A stretch of DNA of 64,000 bases. Source: Rariglobus hedericola. Lineage in GTDB: Bacteria; Verrucomicrobiota; Verrucomicrobiia; Opitutales; Opitutaceae. The translations under genes were made by a program, and so were the position numbers. The notes under the pieces were generated by a model. The model was not told the DNA's origin. It was given only the letters and a program-made list of their open reading frames with translations, and ran no database searches. Shown here in pieces: positions 35,103 to 43,769 of the stretch. The stretch covers positions 2,356,001 to 2,420,000 of the forward strand of contig NZ_VMBG01000001.1 of the NCBI RefSeq assembly GCF_007559335.1, in the 5' to 3' direction. Each line of letters begins with the position of its first letter. The first letter of the stretch is position 1.

Positions 35103-35891
35103 ATGAAGTCCGTCCTCGAATTCAAGGCCCGCAAGGGCAAGGGCCGTATCAGCATGTCCACCGCCTACGCGCACTGGGAAGCCCGGCTCCTCGCCGACTC
35201 GCCTGTCGATTGCGTGCTGGTCGGCGACAGCGTCGCCACCGTCGTGGACGGTGAAGCCACCACGTTTGCCGCCACGCCCGAGATCATGGCGCGCCACACC
35301 GCCGCCGTGGCCCGCGGGCTAGCCGGTTCCAAGTTTCTCATCACGGACTTCCCTTTCCTCGCCGCGCGCAAAGGCATCGCCGCCGCCGTCGAGTGCGCCT
35401 CGCTGCTCATGCGCGCCGGTGCCCACGCCGTGAAGATCGAGGGCATCGACGGACACGAGGACGTCATCCGCCACCTCGTGCAATCCGGCGTGCCGGTCAT
35501 CGGTCATCTCGGCCTCACCCCGCAATCCGTCCACGCCCTCGGCGGCTACAAAGTTCAGGGCAAGACCGACGCCACCGCCGCCGATCTGCTGCGTCAGGCG
35601 CAGGCGGTCGAAGCCGCCGGTGCGTCCGGCCTCGTCCTCGAATGCGTGCCGACGGATGTCGCCCGCGAAATCACCGAAGCCCTCACGATTCCCGTGATCG
35701 GCATCGGCGCCGGCCCGCACACCGACGGACAAGTGCTCGTGTTCCACGACATGCTCGGCCTGAACACCGGCTTCAACGCGAAGTTCGTCCGCCATTTCGC
35801 CGACGGGAATAAAGTCATGGGCCACGGGCTCGCATCCTACGCCAAGGCCGTCGCCGACGGCTCCTTCCCGAGCAAAAAAGAATCTTACTGA
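35103..35891 (+). CDS. panB: 3-methyl-2-oxobutanoate hydroxymethyltransferase
   Basis: Adds a hydroxymethyl group from methylene-tetrahydrofolate to ketoisovalerate, the committed step toward pantoate. Signatures: MSTAYAHWEARLLADSPVDC with VLVGDSV (metal aspartate), ITDFPF, HAVKIEG, GHLGLTPQSVHALGGYKVQG, and IGIGAGPHTDGQVLVFHDML. 262 residues, normal. It is followed after an inverted-repeat spacer by coaC and coaB, so three coenzyme A steps sit together; panC is 15 kb upstream with nadB and panE is not seen. Confidence 0.96.
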   Translation: MKSVLEFKARKGKGRISMSTAYAHWEARLLADSPVDCVLVGDSVATVVDGEATTFAATPEIMARHTAAVARGLAGSKFLITDFPFLAARKGIAAAVECASLLMRAGAHAVKIEGIDGHEDVIRHLVQSGVPVIGHLGLTPQSVHALGGYKVQGKTDATAADLLRQAQAVEAAGASGLVLECVPTDVAREITEALTIPVIGIGAGPHTDGQVLVFHDMLGLNTGFNAKFVRHFADGNKVMGHGLASYAKAVADGSFPSKKESY

Positions 35892-35895
35892 ATAG

Positions 35896-35972
35896 TTTAA
35901 ACACAGAGTTCACAGAGGACTCAGCGTCCGTTCCTTCCGACCTCCGCGATCTCTGCGTTCTCTGCGTTAAAA
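35896..35972. repeat. Imperfect inverted repeat with CACAGAG/CTCTGCG units between panB and coaC
   Basis: The left part (TTTAAACACAGAGTTCACAG) pairs with the right part (CTCTGCGTTCTCTGCGTTAA) around TCCGTTCCTTCCGACC. The right arm is itself a 9-bp direct repeat (CTCTGCGTT twice). It would form a stem of about 20 bp in the panB-coaC mRNA and resembles small dispersed repeats of this clade. Confidence 0.6.
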
Positions 35973-35983
35973 ATCCGCCTCCC

Positions 35984-36547
35984 ATGACCACCGCCCGCAA
36001 GCCCCGCCTGCTCTTCCTGCTCACCGGCTCGATCTCGTGCTACAAGGCGTGCTTCGCGATTTCGCGGCTCGTGCAGGCCGGCATCGAGGTGCGCACGGTC
36101 GCCACACCTTCGGCGCTAAAATTTGTCGGTGGCGCCACGCTCGAAGGCCTCACTGGTCATCCCGTCGCCAGCGATCTCTGGGAGTCCGGCAAGGCGATGG
36201 ACCACATCAACCTCGCCCGTTGGGCCGACCTCGCGCTCGTCGCACCTGCGACCGCGAACACCATCAACCGCCTCTCTTCCGGCCTGTCCGACGACCTCGT
36301 CGGCAGCCTTTTCCTCGCGTGGGAAATCCAGAAGAAGCCCTGGTGGATCGCCCCCGCAATGAACGTCGCGATGTTCAACCATCCGCTCACGCAGGCCTCG
36401 CTCAAAAAACTCACCGACACCGGTGTGCGCGTGCTGCCCACCGGCTCCGGCGCCCTCGCCTGCGGTGAAGAAGGCGAAGGCCGACTGATCGAGCCCGAGC
36501 AACTTCTCGCCCAAGTCCTAGCGGAACTCGGTTCGAAAATTGCCTGA
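35984..36547 (+). CDS. coaC: Phosphopantothenoylcysteine decarboxylase (CoaC domain alone)
   Basis: Flavin enzyme that decarboxylates phosphopantothenoylcysteine to phosphopantetheine. Seen: LFLLTGSISCYKACFAISRL at the start, the MDHINLARWADLALVAPATANTI stretch with the catalytic histidine and the A-P-A-T-A-N-T motif, and the substrate clamp PAMNVAMFNHP. It ends after 187 residues, where bacterial CoaBC normally runs into the ligase domain; that domain is the next gene. Leader AATCCGCCTCCC-ATG without Shine-Dalgarno. Transcribed with coaB. Confidence 0.93.
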   Translation: MTTARKPRLLFLLTGSISCYKACFAISRLVQAGIEVRTVATPSALKFVGGATLEGLTGHPVASDLWESGKAMDHINLARWADLALVAPATANTINRLSSGLSDDLVGSLFLAWEIQKKPWWIAPAMNVAMFNHPLTQASLKKLTDTGVRVLPTGSGALACGEEGEGRLIEPEQLLAQVLAELGSKIA

Positions 36548-36573
36548 GCCGTCCGGCTGGTTGCCTCCGAATC

Positions 36574-36601
36574 TCAACTCTCAGCCCTAAACTCTCAACT
36601 C
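36574..36601 (+). repeat. Heptanucleotide repeat between coaC and coaB
   Basis: Four 7-bp units (TCAACTC, TCAGCCC, TAAACTC, TCAACTC) fill the 58-bp spacer and end 4 bp before the coaB start. They occupy the exact place where CoaC and CoaB are fused in most bacteria. Confidence 0.65.
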
Positions 36602-36605
36602 GATC

Positions 36606-37238
36606 GTGCGCATTCTCATCACGTCCGGCGCGACTCGCGAGCCGATCGACGCGGTTCGTTTCCTTTCCAACGTAAGCACCGGCCGCACCGGCGCACTGCT
36701 CGCCGACGCTCTCACAGCACACGGCCATGTCGTGACGTTGCTCCACGGCGAAGCCGCCGTCCGCGCGCAACACGTCGCGGCCTCCGAGTCGTTCTCATCG
36801 ACCACCGATCTCCAGTCGCAACTCCGCCGTCTTCTCGGCACGGGCAACTTCGACGCCGTGATCCACGCCGCCGCGGTGTCTGATTATCGTCCGTCCGAGA
36901 CGCGCGACGGCAAGATGTCGTCCTACGCCACCGAGATCACCTTGCGCCTCGTGCCGACGCCCAAACTCCTCCCCGAGCTTAAGCAGTGCGCGCCGCATCC
37001 CATCAAGGTCATCGGCTTCAAACTCACCGCCGGCGCCGACACCGAGGCGCGCTCAATCGCCGTTTCGAAGCTCTTCGCCGCCGGCACGGTCGACGCCGTC
37101 ATCCACAACGACATGGACGACCTTGCCACCGGCGACTCGCGCCCGTTCTCCGGCTGGCGCGCCGGCACGCATACGCCCGAACCGCTAGCCGGCATCGATG
37201 CGCTGACCGCGTGGCTGCACGCATTTGTCAGCGTCTGA
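36606..37238 (+). CDS. coaB: Phosphopantothenate-cysteine ligase (CoaB domain alone)
   Basis: Joins cysteine to 4'-phosphopantothenate, the step before CoaC. The start RILITSGATREPIDAVRFLSNVSTGRTG is the CoaB nucleotide site, followed by FDAVIHAAAVSDYRP, the lysine-bearing TPKLLPEL, IGFKLTAG and AVIHNDMDD, which matches the usual V-x-N-D motif near the C-terminus. 210 residues, one CoaB domain. GTG start at 36606, about 58 bp after the coaC stop; the preceding spacer is a 7-bp repeat. Converges with the esterase gene, 9 bp away. Confidence 0.92.
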   Translation: MRILITSGATREPIDAVRFLSNVSTGRTGALLADALTAHGHVVTLLHGEAAVRAQHVAASESFSSTTDLQSQLRRLLGTGNFDAVIHAAAVSDYRPSETRDGKMSSYATEITLRLVPTPKLLPELKQCAPHPIKVIGFKLTAGADTEARSIAVSKLFAAGTVDAVIHNDMDDLATGDSRPFSGWRAGTHTPEPLAGIDALTAWLHAFVSV

Positions 37239-37247
37239 GCCCCGAGT

Positions 37248-38579
37248 TTATTGCGCGGCGGGCGGCAGGGTCTTGCCCGTGAGCACCGCTTTTTTCCACT
37301 GGGCCGCCCGGCTGAAATAGGCGTTCTGCGCGCCGCCAGTTCCATGGTGATTGGAGAGCGGCAGGATCAACGCTTCCTTCGTGCCTTTCAGCACATTGAT
37401 CGCCGCCGCGACGCCGGTGGGCCGCGAGGTTTCATCAGCCAGACCATACGCGACGAGCGAAGGGACCTTCACACGTGCCGCAAAATTAATGCCGTCAAAA
37501 TAACCAGCGGTGGTTTCGACTTTCTTCATGTCGCGATCCCGCGGTCCCCAGGTGGATAACCAATACGGCCAGCCAAACGCACGGCCGGCCCGAGGAGCAT
37601 AATTGTCACAGCCTGCGGGCACTACAGCCATGAGTCCGGTGACCTTGGGCGAAAGCGCGGCTGTCGCGAAAGCTTGAAGGCCGCCTTGCGAAGCACCGGT
37701 GACAATCAGTGTTTTTCCATCCCAGTCGGGACGTGAAGCCAGGTATTCAGCCGCGCGCGCGCAACCGAGAAACATGCGCAGGAAGTAGGACGTCTCGCGA
37801 TCCTCGCTGCCAATGTAGATGTAGTTCTTCAGCGCACCGTCCTTCAGGTTTTTGTAGAACTCGGGCGATTCGTCGATCGGCAGATCGTGCGCGCTGATGT
37901 TCAGCGTCAACCAGCCCGACTTCGCGTCGGAAACGACAGTGTTCTGATCCAGAGCGTAAACGCCGGCGAACTGGACGACGAGCAGCGCGGGATATTTACC
38001 CTCGGCCGAGGGGCGCGCGAGCTGTCCGCGCACCTTGGTGCCGCGAATGTTGTCGAGCGTGACCTTGTAATAATCGACGCCCGCGGTGTTTTTCGCGTCG
38101 GGTATTTTCTCGAGCACGGGCTTGACCGGAACCTTGGCCAGCTCGGCCAGCTTTGACTTCCAGAATGCATCGAAGTCCGCCGGCTCGGGCGCGGCGGGCT
38201 TGATTTTATCCGGTGCGTAAATCGCCCCGCCCACCGCAAGTGGAAGCGCGTATTTTTCGGGCGGCATCACCTGAATGATGAGCACGCCGGCATCGGCACG
38301 ACTGGAGGACAACACCACCGGCCCGGCGCTCAGGTCGAGCTTGCCTTCGGAAACGACCACCTCGCCGTCCTTCTTGATTTTGTAGACTAAATCCGGCGCC
38401 GGCACACCGGCTTCACTCTTTAAATTGACCGTCCAGGAAACGGTTTCACCAGGTGTGTAAACGCCTGCAGCCTTGTCGGGCACGATGGTCGGAACGGGCG
38501 CGGCCGAGAGCCACAGCTGGCTGACGAGAAAGAGCGGAGCGAGGCAACGCAGAGCAAACCGACGGGGTAACGTGATCAT
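37248..38579 (-). CDS. Secreted AXE1-type acetyl esterase, copy 1
   Basis: Predicted exported esterase of the acetylxylan esterase (AXE1/CE7-like) alpha/beta-hydrolase group. A signal peptide (about 1-26) precedes a beta-sandwich-like domain of about 100 residues (GVYTPGETVSWTVNLKSEAG) and the hydrolase domain: PADFDAFWKSKLAEL, the nucleophile serine in GASQGG, an aspartate in GLADETSRPTG and a histidine in LSNHHGTGG. 443 residues. Last gene of a minus-strand run that starts at 43605; its ATG shares one base with the stop of the upstream glycosidase gene (TAATG). Confidence 0.88.
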   Translation of the reverse strand: MITLPRRFALRCLAPLFLVSQLWLSAAPVPTIVPDKAAGVYTPGETVSWTVNLKSEAGVPAPDLVYKIKKDGEVVVSEGKLDLSAGPVVLSSSRADAGVLIIQVMPPEKYALPLAVGGAIYAPDKIKPAAPEPADFDAFWKSKLAELAKVPVKPVLEKIPDAKNTAGVDYYKVTLDNIRGTKVRGQLARPSAEGKYPALLVVQFAGVYALDQNTVVSDAKSGWLTLNISAHDLPIDESPEFYKNLKDGALKNYIYIGSEDRETSYFLRMFLGCARAAEYLASRPDWDGKTLIVTGASQGGLQAFATAALSPKVTGLMAVVPAGCDNYAPRAGRAFGWPYWLSTWGPRDRDMKKVETTAGYFDGINFAARVKVPSLVAYGLADETSRPTGVAAAINVLKGTKEALILPLSNHHGTGGAQNAYFSRAAQWKKAVLTGKTLPPAAQ

Positions 38580-39817
38580 TAAAGTGAAGGTAATTTAAGG
38601 GCGGCCACCATCGCGAGATAACCGGACGCGCACCAACTCTGGCGCTGCAACACGGGGTAAATCTCCATGCCGGCGCGCTCATGATGTTCCTGCAGTCCGC
38701 CATAAGGCTGGCCCGTGTCGGGATGAAATACCTCGATAAAACCACCGTCGCGGCAGGCCTTCGCGGCGAGAGAAACGAGTTCGCGGCGCGCAAGGTCTTC
38801 GCGCCCGCGGGCGACACAGGCCAGCGCCCACGCAGCGTTGACCTGCGGCCAGATCGGACCGGAGTGACGTCCGTATTCACCGCGTTCAGCGTAACGTGAA
38901 TAGGTCGGCCACACGCAGGGAATCCCATGTGCACTGAGATGGATGGTCTCAAAAACCCGACGCGCTTGCGCCTCATCGGCGACACCGAAGAGCAGCGCAA
39001 ACGCATGCCCCAATCCTTCCTGGCGGTCATCGTTGCCCGGTGCATCGACGAGGTAACGGTAACGCCCGAGTTCGTCGCTCCAGAAGCGCGTGTTAATGGC
39101 GGTGCGCAACGCCTGCGCCTTGCCTTCCCACGAGGCATTCGGAGCTACGCCGAGCGCGTCGGCCATCAGCAACGCGACGCGATACGCGCGGTAATAAAGA
39201 CAGTTCGTCGAAAGCGCCTTGCACGGCATGCCTCCGCCGGTGGGAAACCGTTTGATCTTCGCCACCTCGACCCACACATGGATTCCGCTGAACGGCGGAT
39301 CTCCCGCCTGCGGTGCGTAGTAGTCGGGATAACCGGCCACGCCGTCTTGAAAACAAGCGCCGCCGCGAAACAGGCCGTCGGCGGAATCAAACTCCTCGGC
39401 CTCGAAACGCGTGAGCGAATTGCTCACCGCTTCGAAGGCGAGCGCAAGAAATGTCCGGTCATTGGTAACGCCATAATGCTCCCACGCGCCCTGCGCCCAG
39501 ATGATTGCATCCCAATATTGTCCGCCGATGCGCACCGTGCCATCGTCGGTGCGCTCGAGCACAGCGAGCAACGTGTCGCGGGCCACACCGGGCGCGAGGC
39601 GCGACAAGGCAAACCAGGTGTTGAAGGCCGCGTCACGCGTCCACGGGGTCACGTATTCAAGCCCCGCGATCAGGCAGGGGGCGGGCGCATCGAGCAGCCC
39701 GTCCTTGAACGGCTGCACGTTGCCCAGCAGATCGCCCACCGCGATGCGGAAGGCTTGGTCGAGTTGCGCATCGCCTGAGCGCAGACTGAGCGCGTTCGTT
39801 GCAAACGATAGAGCCAT
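38579..39817 (-). CDS. (alpha/alpha)6-barrel glycosidase-like protein (amylo-glucosidase/MGH1-like)
   Basis: 412-residue protein with the features of the six-hairpin glycosidase superfamily: AGLEYVTPWTRDAAFNTWFA (the P-W-x-R-D motif of glycogen-debranching and mannosylglycerate-hydrolase-like enzymes), QYWDAIIWAQGAWEHY, LSTNCLYYRAYRVAL, and the C-terminal SGPIWPQVNAAWALA with HERAGMEIYP, where the D/E pair may be catalytic. No signal peptide is seen, so it is probably cytoplasmic and acts on oligosaccharides made by the exported enzymes. Start overlaps nothing; stop shares a base with the esterase start. The substrate is not clear. Confidence 0.75.
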   Translation of the reverse strand: MALSFATNALSLRSGDAQLDQAFRIAVGDLLGNVQPFKDGLLDAPAPCLIAGLEYVTPWTRDAAFNTWFALSRLAPGVARDTLLAVLERTDDGTVRIGGQYWDAIIWAQGAWEHYGVTNDRTFLALAFEAVSNSLTRFEAEEFDSADGLFRGGACFQDGVAGYPDYYAPQAGDPPFSGIHVWVEVAKIKRFPTGGGMPCKALSTNCLYYRAYRVALLMADALGVAPNASWEGKAQALRTAINTRFWSDELGRYRYLVDAPGNDDRQEGLGHAFALLFGVADEAQARRVFETIHLSAHGIPCVWPTYSRYAERGEYGRHSGPIWPQVNAAWALACVARGREDLARRELVSLAAKACRDGGFIEVFHPDTGQPYGGLQEHHERAGMEIYPVLQRQSWCASGYLAMVAALKLPSL

Positions 39818-39830
39818 GGCGATGTCGTGA

Positions 39831-42236
39831 TTACGGAGCGGTGATCTTGATCGTGATCGTCGCCTCGGAGACCGGGCTGGAGAGGTTGATGCCGAGACGG
39901 CGGACCTTGCCCTCGCGGGATTCATCCTTGAGGACCTCGTTCGTCACGGTGAAAGGTGCATTGCCAGTGGTGGCGATTTCAGCGCGCAGCGACTGGCCTT
40001 TGTAGGTGATGAGCCAGACGCCGGGCTTTTCCTCGCGAGCTTCGCCGTAAGTGGTGAGCGCCGTGCCGAAGACCTGCGGAGAGGTGAACACAACGCGATC
40101 CGTGATCATGAAACCACCCTTGCCCTGGCGGGAATAATCAAAGCGACGCGTCAGCTCTTTGAGCGAAGGCAATCCATAACCGGCCGTCAGGTCCAACGTG
40201 ACCGAGTCGAAGGAGTCGGTGAATTTTCTCTCCTTCACCGTCGCGGCGTATTGCGAACCGCGTTTTTGCGGCTGGCCGGCGACGAACGGCACCGAGTGGC
40301 CGTAGGATGATTTCACCTGATAATCGAAGGCGTTGGGCCCCATGGTGCGGGCGTTGTAAATGGGCACGCCGGGATCGGTGATCACGGGTTCACCGCCGGT
40401 CGCGACGACAAACGTGCCGAGGTCGTTGTGACCGTGACTCACACCGTTGTTGCTACCCTTAAAGGAAACGCTGATGCCCGCGGGGCCGGCCGACTGGCGG
40501 CCCACGTATATCTGGCTTTGTTCAAACCAGTCGCGCAGGGCGTGGTCCGGCAAGGAGACGCTGCTCTTGCCCGTAACAGGCGCGGCCTTCGCGTCGAAAG
40601 ACAGGATGGCGCCATAGGAATACAGAAACGCACTATAGGTCGGATCGGGATAAAACGCGCGCACGGAACCGTCGTTGAGACCGTAGCGGCGGTCAATGAT
40701 GTGAAAGAGCCAGGAGCTCGGGACCTCGGCGAGTTGCGCGTCACCATAGGCTGGATACAAACCGGCCTGCATCTCGAAGCGACGAGGGAACTGGGCCACG
40801 AGGCGGATGTTGTCGCGGTCGTAGAAGTTGACCTTGCCCTTGGTCGCGACGAGCACGGCTTCGGACATCAGGACATAATGGCCGAAGCCATATTTCCAAT
40901 AGCCCATGCCCTCGGGCGAATAACCGTCGGCAGGAAAGCCTTTGATGTAGAACTGCGTTCCCAACTCGGCGGCGGCGATGATCTCGGCACGCTCCTCGAC
41001 CGAATCGTTCAAGGCCAGCGCGGCGCCGACGATGCCGCCGTGAACGACGGAGTTCCAGTTGTTGGGATCGATGGCCCACCACTCGGGTTTGGTCTCGCCG
41101 CGAATCTCGGCGAGGTAGTGAACGAAGAGACGCTCACGCACGCGATCGCGGATGGTTTTGCGCAAGCCGGCAGAAAGTTTGTCGCCGAGCATCGTATCCA
41201 CGGCGGCAAGATTCCAGGCGGTCATGGCGGTGCCGAGATCATTACGACCAAAGGTGAATTGAACGTGGCCCGAGAGAATCCAGGTGGGCTCGTCGCAAAT
41301 GGCGGCGACCTCTTTCTCGATGGCAGGAATGAAGCGGCCCTGGTTTTCCATGCCCTCGGCAATGACGAGCGTGGTCAGGCGAAAACGGCGCTGGCTGGTG
41401 ACGTTGTCGATCTTGCGATCACCGCTTTGCACCGAGGCTTGGTAAGCTTCTGCGGTGATGGCTGGTATAGGCTCGTTCATGAACCGCACTGCGCGGGCGA
41501 TGTTTTTCTCGCTGGTCGCGGGGTCGGATTTGAGAGCGTCCCAGATGGCGCGATCGGCCAAGGTTGGGCCGAGGCCCTTGGGTTTGGCCGGCAGACAGGA
41601 AGCAATTTCCTTCACGCGGGCCGGATCGGGCGTGAGAGCATTGGCCGATTTGGCGCCGGATGAAGGAGTGCTCGCGGCGGAAGTCGTCGACACGGAGGCC
41701 TCGACGGGTGTCAGGGAGAAGTCGTCGAAATCGGCGAGCACGGGCCGTTTGCTATATCCATGGACGGCGAGTGAAAAATACTCGGTGCCGGCGGGCGCGG
41801 TGAAGTTGAGCTGCTGACGCGTCCAGTCGGACGCATCGGGCAGGAGTTGCAAAGTGAGATCACCGTTGGCCGGTTTGATGGGCTTGCGGTCGTAGTCGTA
41901 GAATTGAACCCACACGCCGATGCCGCTGGTGGAGACAACGCGGGACCAGAACTCGAGGCGGTAGGCTTGTCCGCCGACAACAGCGATGCGCGCGCTTTGC
42001 AGCCACGAGCCGGGCGAACCGTCTTGTTGGGTAACACGCAGACCGGCTTTTCCGGTGTGCGCAGCCTCGGGTTTGACCTGACTCAGGCCGGCGGCCTGAT
42101 CGTTTTTATCGAGGACCCAGCTCTCCAGGCCGGACTCGAAACCGGGGTTGGGAAACGGCAGGGGCTCCGCGGCGGAGAGGAGACCGGCGGTGAAGACGAA
42201 ACTGGTGAGCAGGGAAAGGCGGGCGGGGGTAAACAT
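39831..42236 (-). CDS. Secreted heparinase II/III-type lyase with N-terminal carbohydrate-binding-like domain
   Basis: Predicted exported polysaccharide lyase. Signal peptide (about 1-22), then a jelly-roll domain (about 25-178; NPGFESGLESWVLDKNDQ, QAYRLEFWSRV) typical of CBM4/9/22-like modules. A low-complexity linker rich in S/T/A follows, then an (alpha/alpha) domain with NNWNSVVHGGIVGAALALN and YSPEGMGYWKYGFGHYV, and a C-terminal beta sandwich with SHGHNDLGTFVVATGGEPVI, the heparinase II/III hallmark where the histidine and asparagine are active. 801 residues. Such enzymes cleave uronate-containing glycans (alginate, heparin-like, ulvan); the exact substrate is unknown. Confidence 0.85.
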   Translation of the reverse strand: MFTPARLSLLTSFVFTAGLLSAAEPLPFPNPGFESGLESWVLDKNDQAAGLSQVKPEAAHTGKAGLRVTQQDGSPGSWLQSARIAVVGGQAYRLEFWSRVVSTSGIGVWVQFYDYDRKPIKPANGDLTLQLLPDASDWTRQQLNFTAPAGTEYFSLAVHGYSKRPVLADFDDFSLTPVEASVSTTSAASTPSSGAKSANALTPDPARVKEIASCLPAKPKGLGPTLADRAIWDALKSDPATSEKNIARAVRFMNEPIPAITAEAYQASVQSGDRKIDNVTSQRRFRLTTLVIAEGMENQGRFIPAIEKEVAAICDEPTWILSGHVQFTFGRNDLGTAMTAWNLAAVDTMLGDKLSAGLRKTIRDRVRERLFVHYLAEIRGETKPEWWAIDPNNWNSVVHGGIVGAALALNDSVEERAEIIAAAELGTQFYIKGFPADGYSPEGMGYWKYGFGHYVLMSEAVLVATKGKVNFYDRDNIRLVAQFPRRFEMQAGLYPAYGDAQLAEVPSSWLFHIIDRRYGLNDGSVRAFYPDPTYSAFLYSYGAILSFDAKAAPVTGKSSVSLPDHALRDWFEQSQIYVGRQSAGPAGISVSFKGSNNGVSHGHNDLGTFVVATGGEPVITDPGVPIYNARTMGPNAFDYQVKSSYGHSVPFVAGQPQKRGSQYAATVKERKFTDSFDSVTLDLTAGYGLPSLKELTRRFDYSRQGKGGFMITDRVVFTSPQVFGTALTTYGEAREEKPGVWLITYKGQSLRAEIATTGNAPFTVTNEVLKDESREGKVRRLGINLSSPVSEATITIKITAP

Positions 42237-42258
42237 GAGAAAAGGTCGTGAGCGAAGG

Positions 42259-43605
42259 TTACTTGGCGGACGAGAATTTAGCCTTCATCTCGTCGAGATG
42301 TTTTTGTTCGGCGGCGGCCACGGCAGGCCAGAGTTTCATGCCGTCGATGCTGTGCGTGCTGTCCACCTGCGGGATCATTTCCTTTTTGGTGGGGACCTGA
42401 TTGTAGGCGGCATAGACGCCCGTGGGGGGGCAGGTCGTGTCGATGAAACCTTCCCACATGTAAACCTGGGCTTTGACGCGCGAGGCGAAATTGACCGTGT
42501 CGAAGTAGCGCGAGGTTTCGAGCACGAGTGGATCGGGGTTTCCATCGACCACGGGAACGACTTTGGGCCAGCCGGCGATACGGCCGACGACCATGCCGGT
42601 GTGGTCACACATGGCGGCGTTCATCGCGGTGATGAACGTCACGCGATGATCCAACGCGGCACCAGCCATGGACTGCGCACCGCCCTGACTGCCTCCCTCG
42701 ATGATGAGCGTGTGCCCATCCCATTCCGGTTGGGAGGCGAGGAAGTCCAGGGCGCGCACCACACGCAGATACATGCCGAGGAAATAATAGGTGTCGCGGG
42801 ACGAGCTGCCGTCCTTGCGGTAGTTTTTGAGGCTGCCGTTGGCGAGGTCGGCATAATAGGATCCGGGCTGGCCGTTGAGGATGCCATGCGCGTTGATCGA
42901 CAGAGACAGCACGCCGCGACCAGCCCAACGCGCGGAGGCCAGCAAGTCGCCGCTACGCACGCCAGCGCCGTCAACGTAGAGGCGGGCGGGATGGCCTTTG
43001 GGCGTGGTTTTGAGCGGACGCGAATAGTAGCCGGAAACAGGAGCGCCGATGCTGTCGACCTTGAGGTCAAACACCTCGATGCCGGGGCGATCAGCGGGAG
43101 CGGGCACCGGTGTCAGCACCGGGTTCATGGGCACGGCGGCGAGGCGTTTTTTTTGAGCATCCCAGAACGCATCGAAATCGGCGGGAGCGGGCATGCTTGG
43201 TTTGATTTCAAACGGATCAATGCCGGCGGCGGCGGCAGCGACATACGCAGTCTTGCCATCTTTGAAGGTGACCTGGCATTGCAAGAACCCGGGCTCGCCC
43301 AGTGAACCGGTCACGGTGGCGACACCGTCTTTGAGAGTGATGGTGCCCTTCTGGTAAGGCGCCACCGTATCCTTGGAGATCAGGTAATCGACCGCTTGAT
43401 CGGCGGCGGGTTTCTGCTGATGGAGCAACGTGATTTTGTAGGTGACGGTCTCGCCCTGCTTGTAGATGGCATCGGGGCGTTCGGTTTCCACAGAGAGCAC
43501 GTAATCGACGGCTTTTTTTCCATCCCACGACGAGGCGGCATCAACGGATGCGACAAAGGAAAGAGGCAGCGCGAAAAAACAAAATGCGCGGTTAAATGCG
43601 TTCAT
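42259..43605 (-). CDS. Secreted AXE1-type acetyl esterase, copy 2
   Basis: 448-residue exported esterase, first gene of the run that continues through the lyase, glycosidase and esterase copy 1. Signal peptide (about 1-23), the marker SSWDGKKAVDYVLSVET at the mature N-terminus, a beta domain, then PAPADFDAFWDAQKKRLAAVP, the nucleophile in EGGSQGGAQS, IDTTCPPTGVYAAYN and a late STHSIDG region with the likely histidine. It is a close paralogue of copy 3 (48209-49546), sharing the SSWDGK start and long stretches after it, and less close to copy 1. An operator-like site (43711-43724) is about 105 bp upstream, next to a LacI gene. Confidence 0.9.
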   Translation of the reverse strand: MNAFNRAFCFFALPLSFVASVDAASSWDGKKAVDYVLSVETERPDAIYKQGETVTYKITLLHQQKPAADQAVDYLISKDTVAPYQKGTITLKDGVATVTGSLGEPGFLQCQVTFKDGKTAYVAAAAAGIDPFEIKPSMPAPADFDAFWDAQKKRLAAVPMNPVLTPVPAPADRPGIEVFDLKVDSIGAPVSGYYSRPLKTTPKGHPARLYVDGAGVRSGDLLASARWAGRGVLSLSINAHGILNGQPGSYYADLANGSLKNYRKDGSSSRDTYYFLGMYLRVVRALDFLASQPEWDGHTLIIEGGSQGGAQSMAGAALDHRVTFITAMNAAMCDHTGMVVGRIAGWPKVVPVVDGNPDPLVLETSRYFDTVNFASRVKAQVYMWEGFIDTTCPPTGVYAAYNQVPTKKEMIPQVDSTHSIDGMKLWPAVAAAEQKHLDEMKAKFSSAK

Positions 43606-43710
43606 AAAACGAAATGGAGGGTTCTCGGAATAACGGACGATTTAAAGCAATGCGTCCGAGGGGGGACGTCATGCAGCCACCTCCGGCAAAGGTGAACAAG
43701 GACACGGAGG

Positions 43711-43724
43711 TTCTATCAATAGAA
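43711..43724. promoter_or_regulatory. LacI-type operator site A
   Basis: TTCTAT-CA-ATAGAA, perfect 6-bp arms around CA. It lies between the LacI gene (stop at 43770) and the esterase-lyase operon (start 43605). The best match of the seven-site set. Confidence 0.75.
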
Positions 43725-43769
43725 TCACCACGCGGTTTACGCATGTGATGCGCGTTGCCACGGGAGATC

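Noticed and set aside
40428-41663. 411-codon open frame on the plus strand
   Set aside because: Antisense to the heparinase-type gene; no signature, typical shadow composition.
43711-43724. Site A as a terminator or transposon end
   Set aside because: Arms are only 6 bp and AT-rich without a T-run, and the same form recurs at six other promoters, which fits an operator better.
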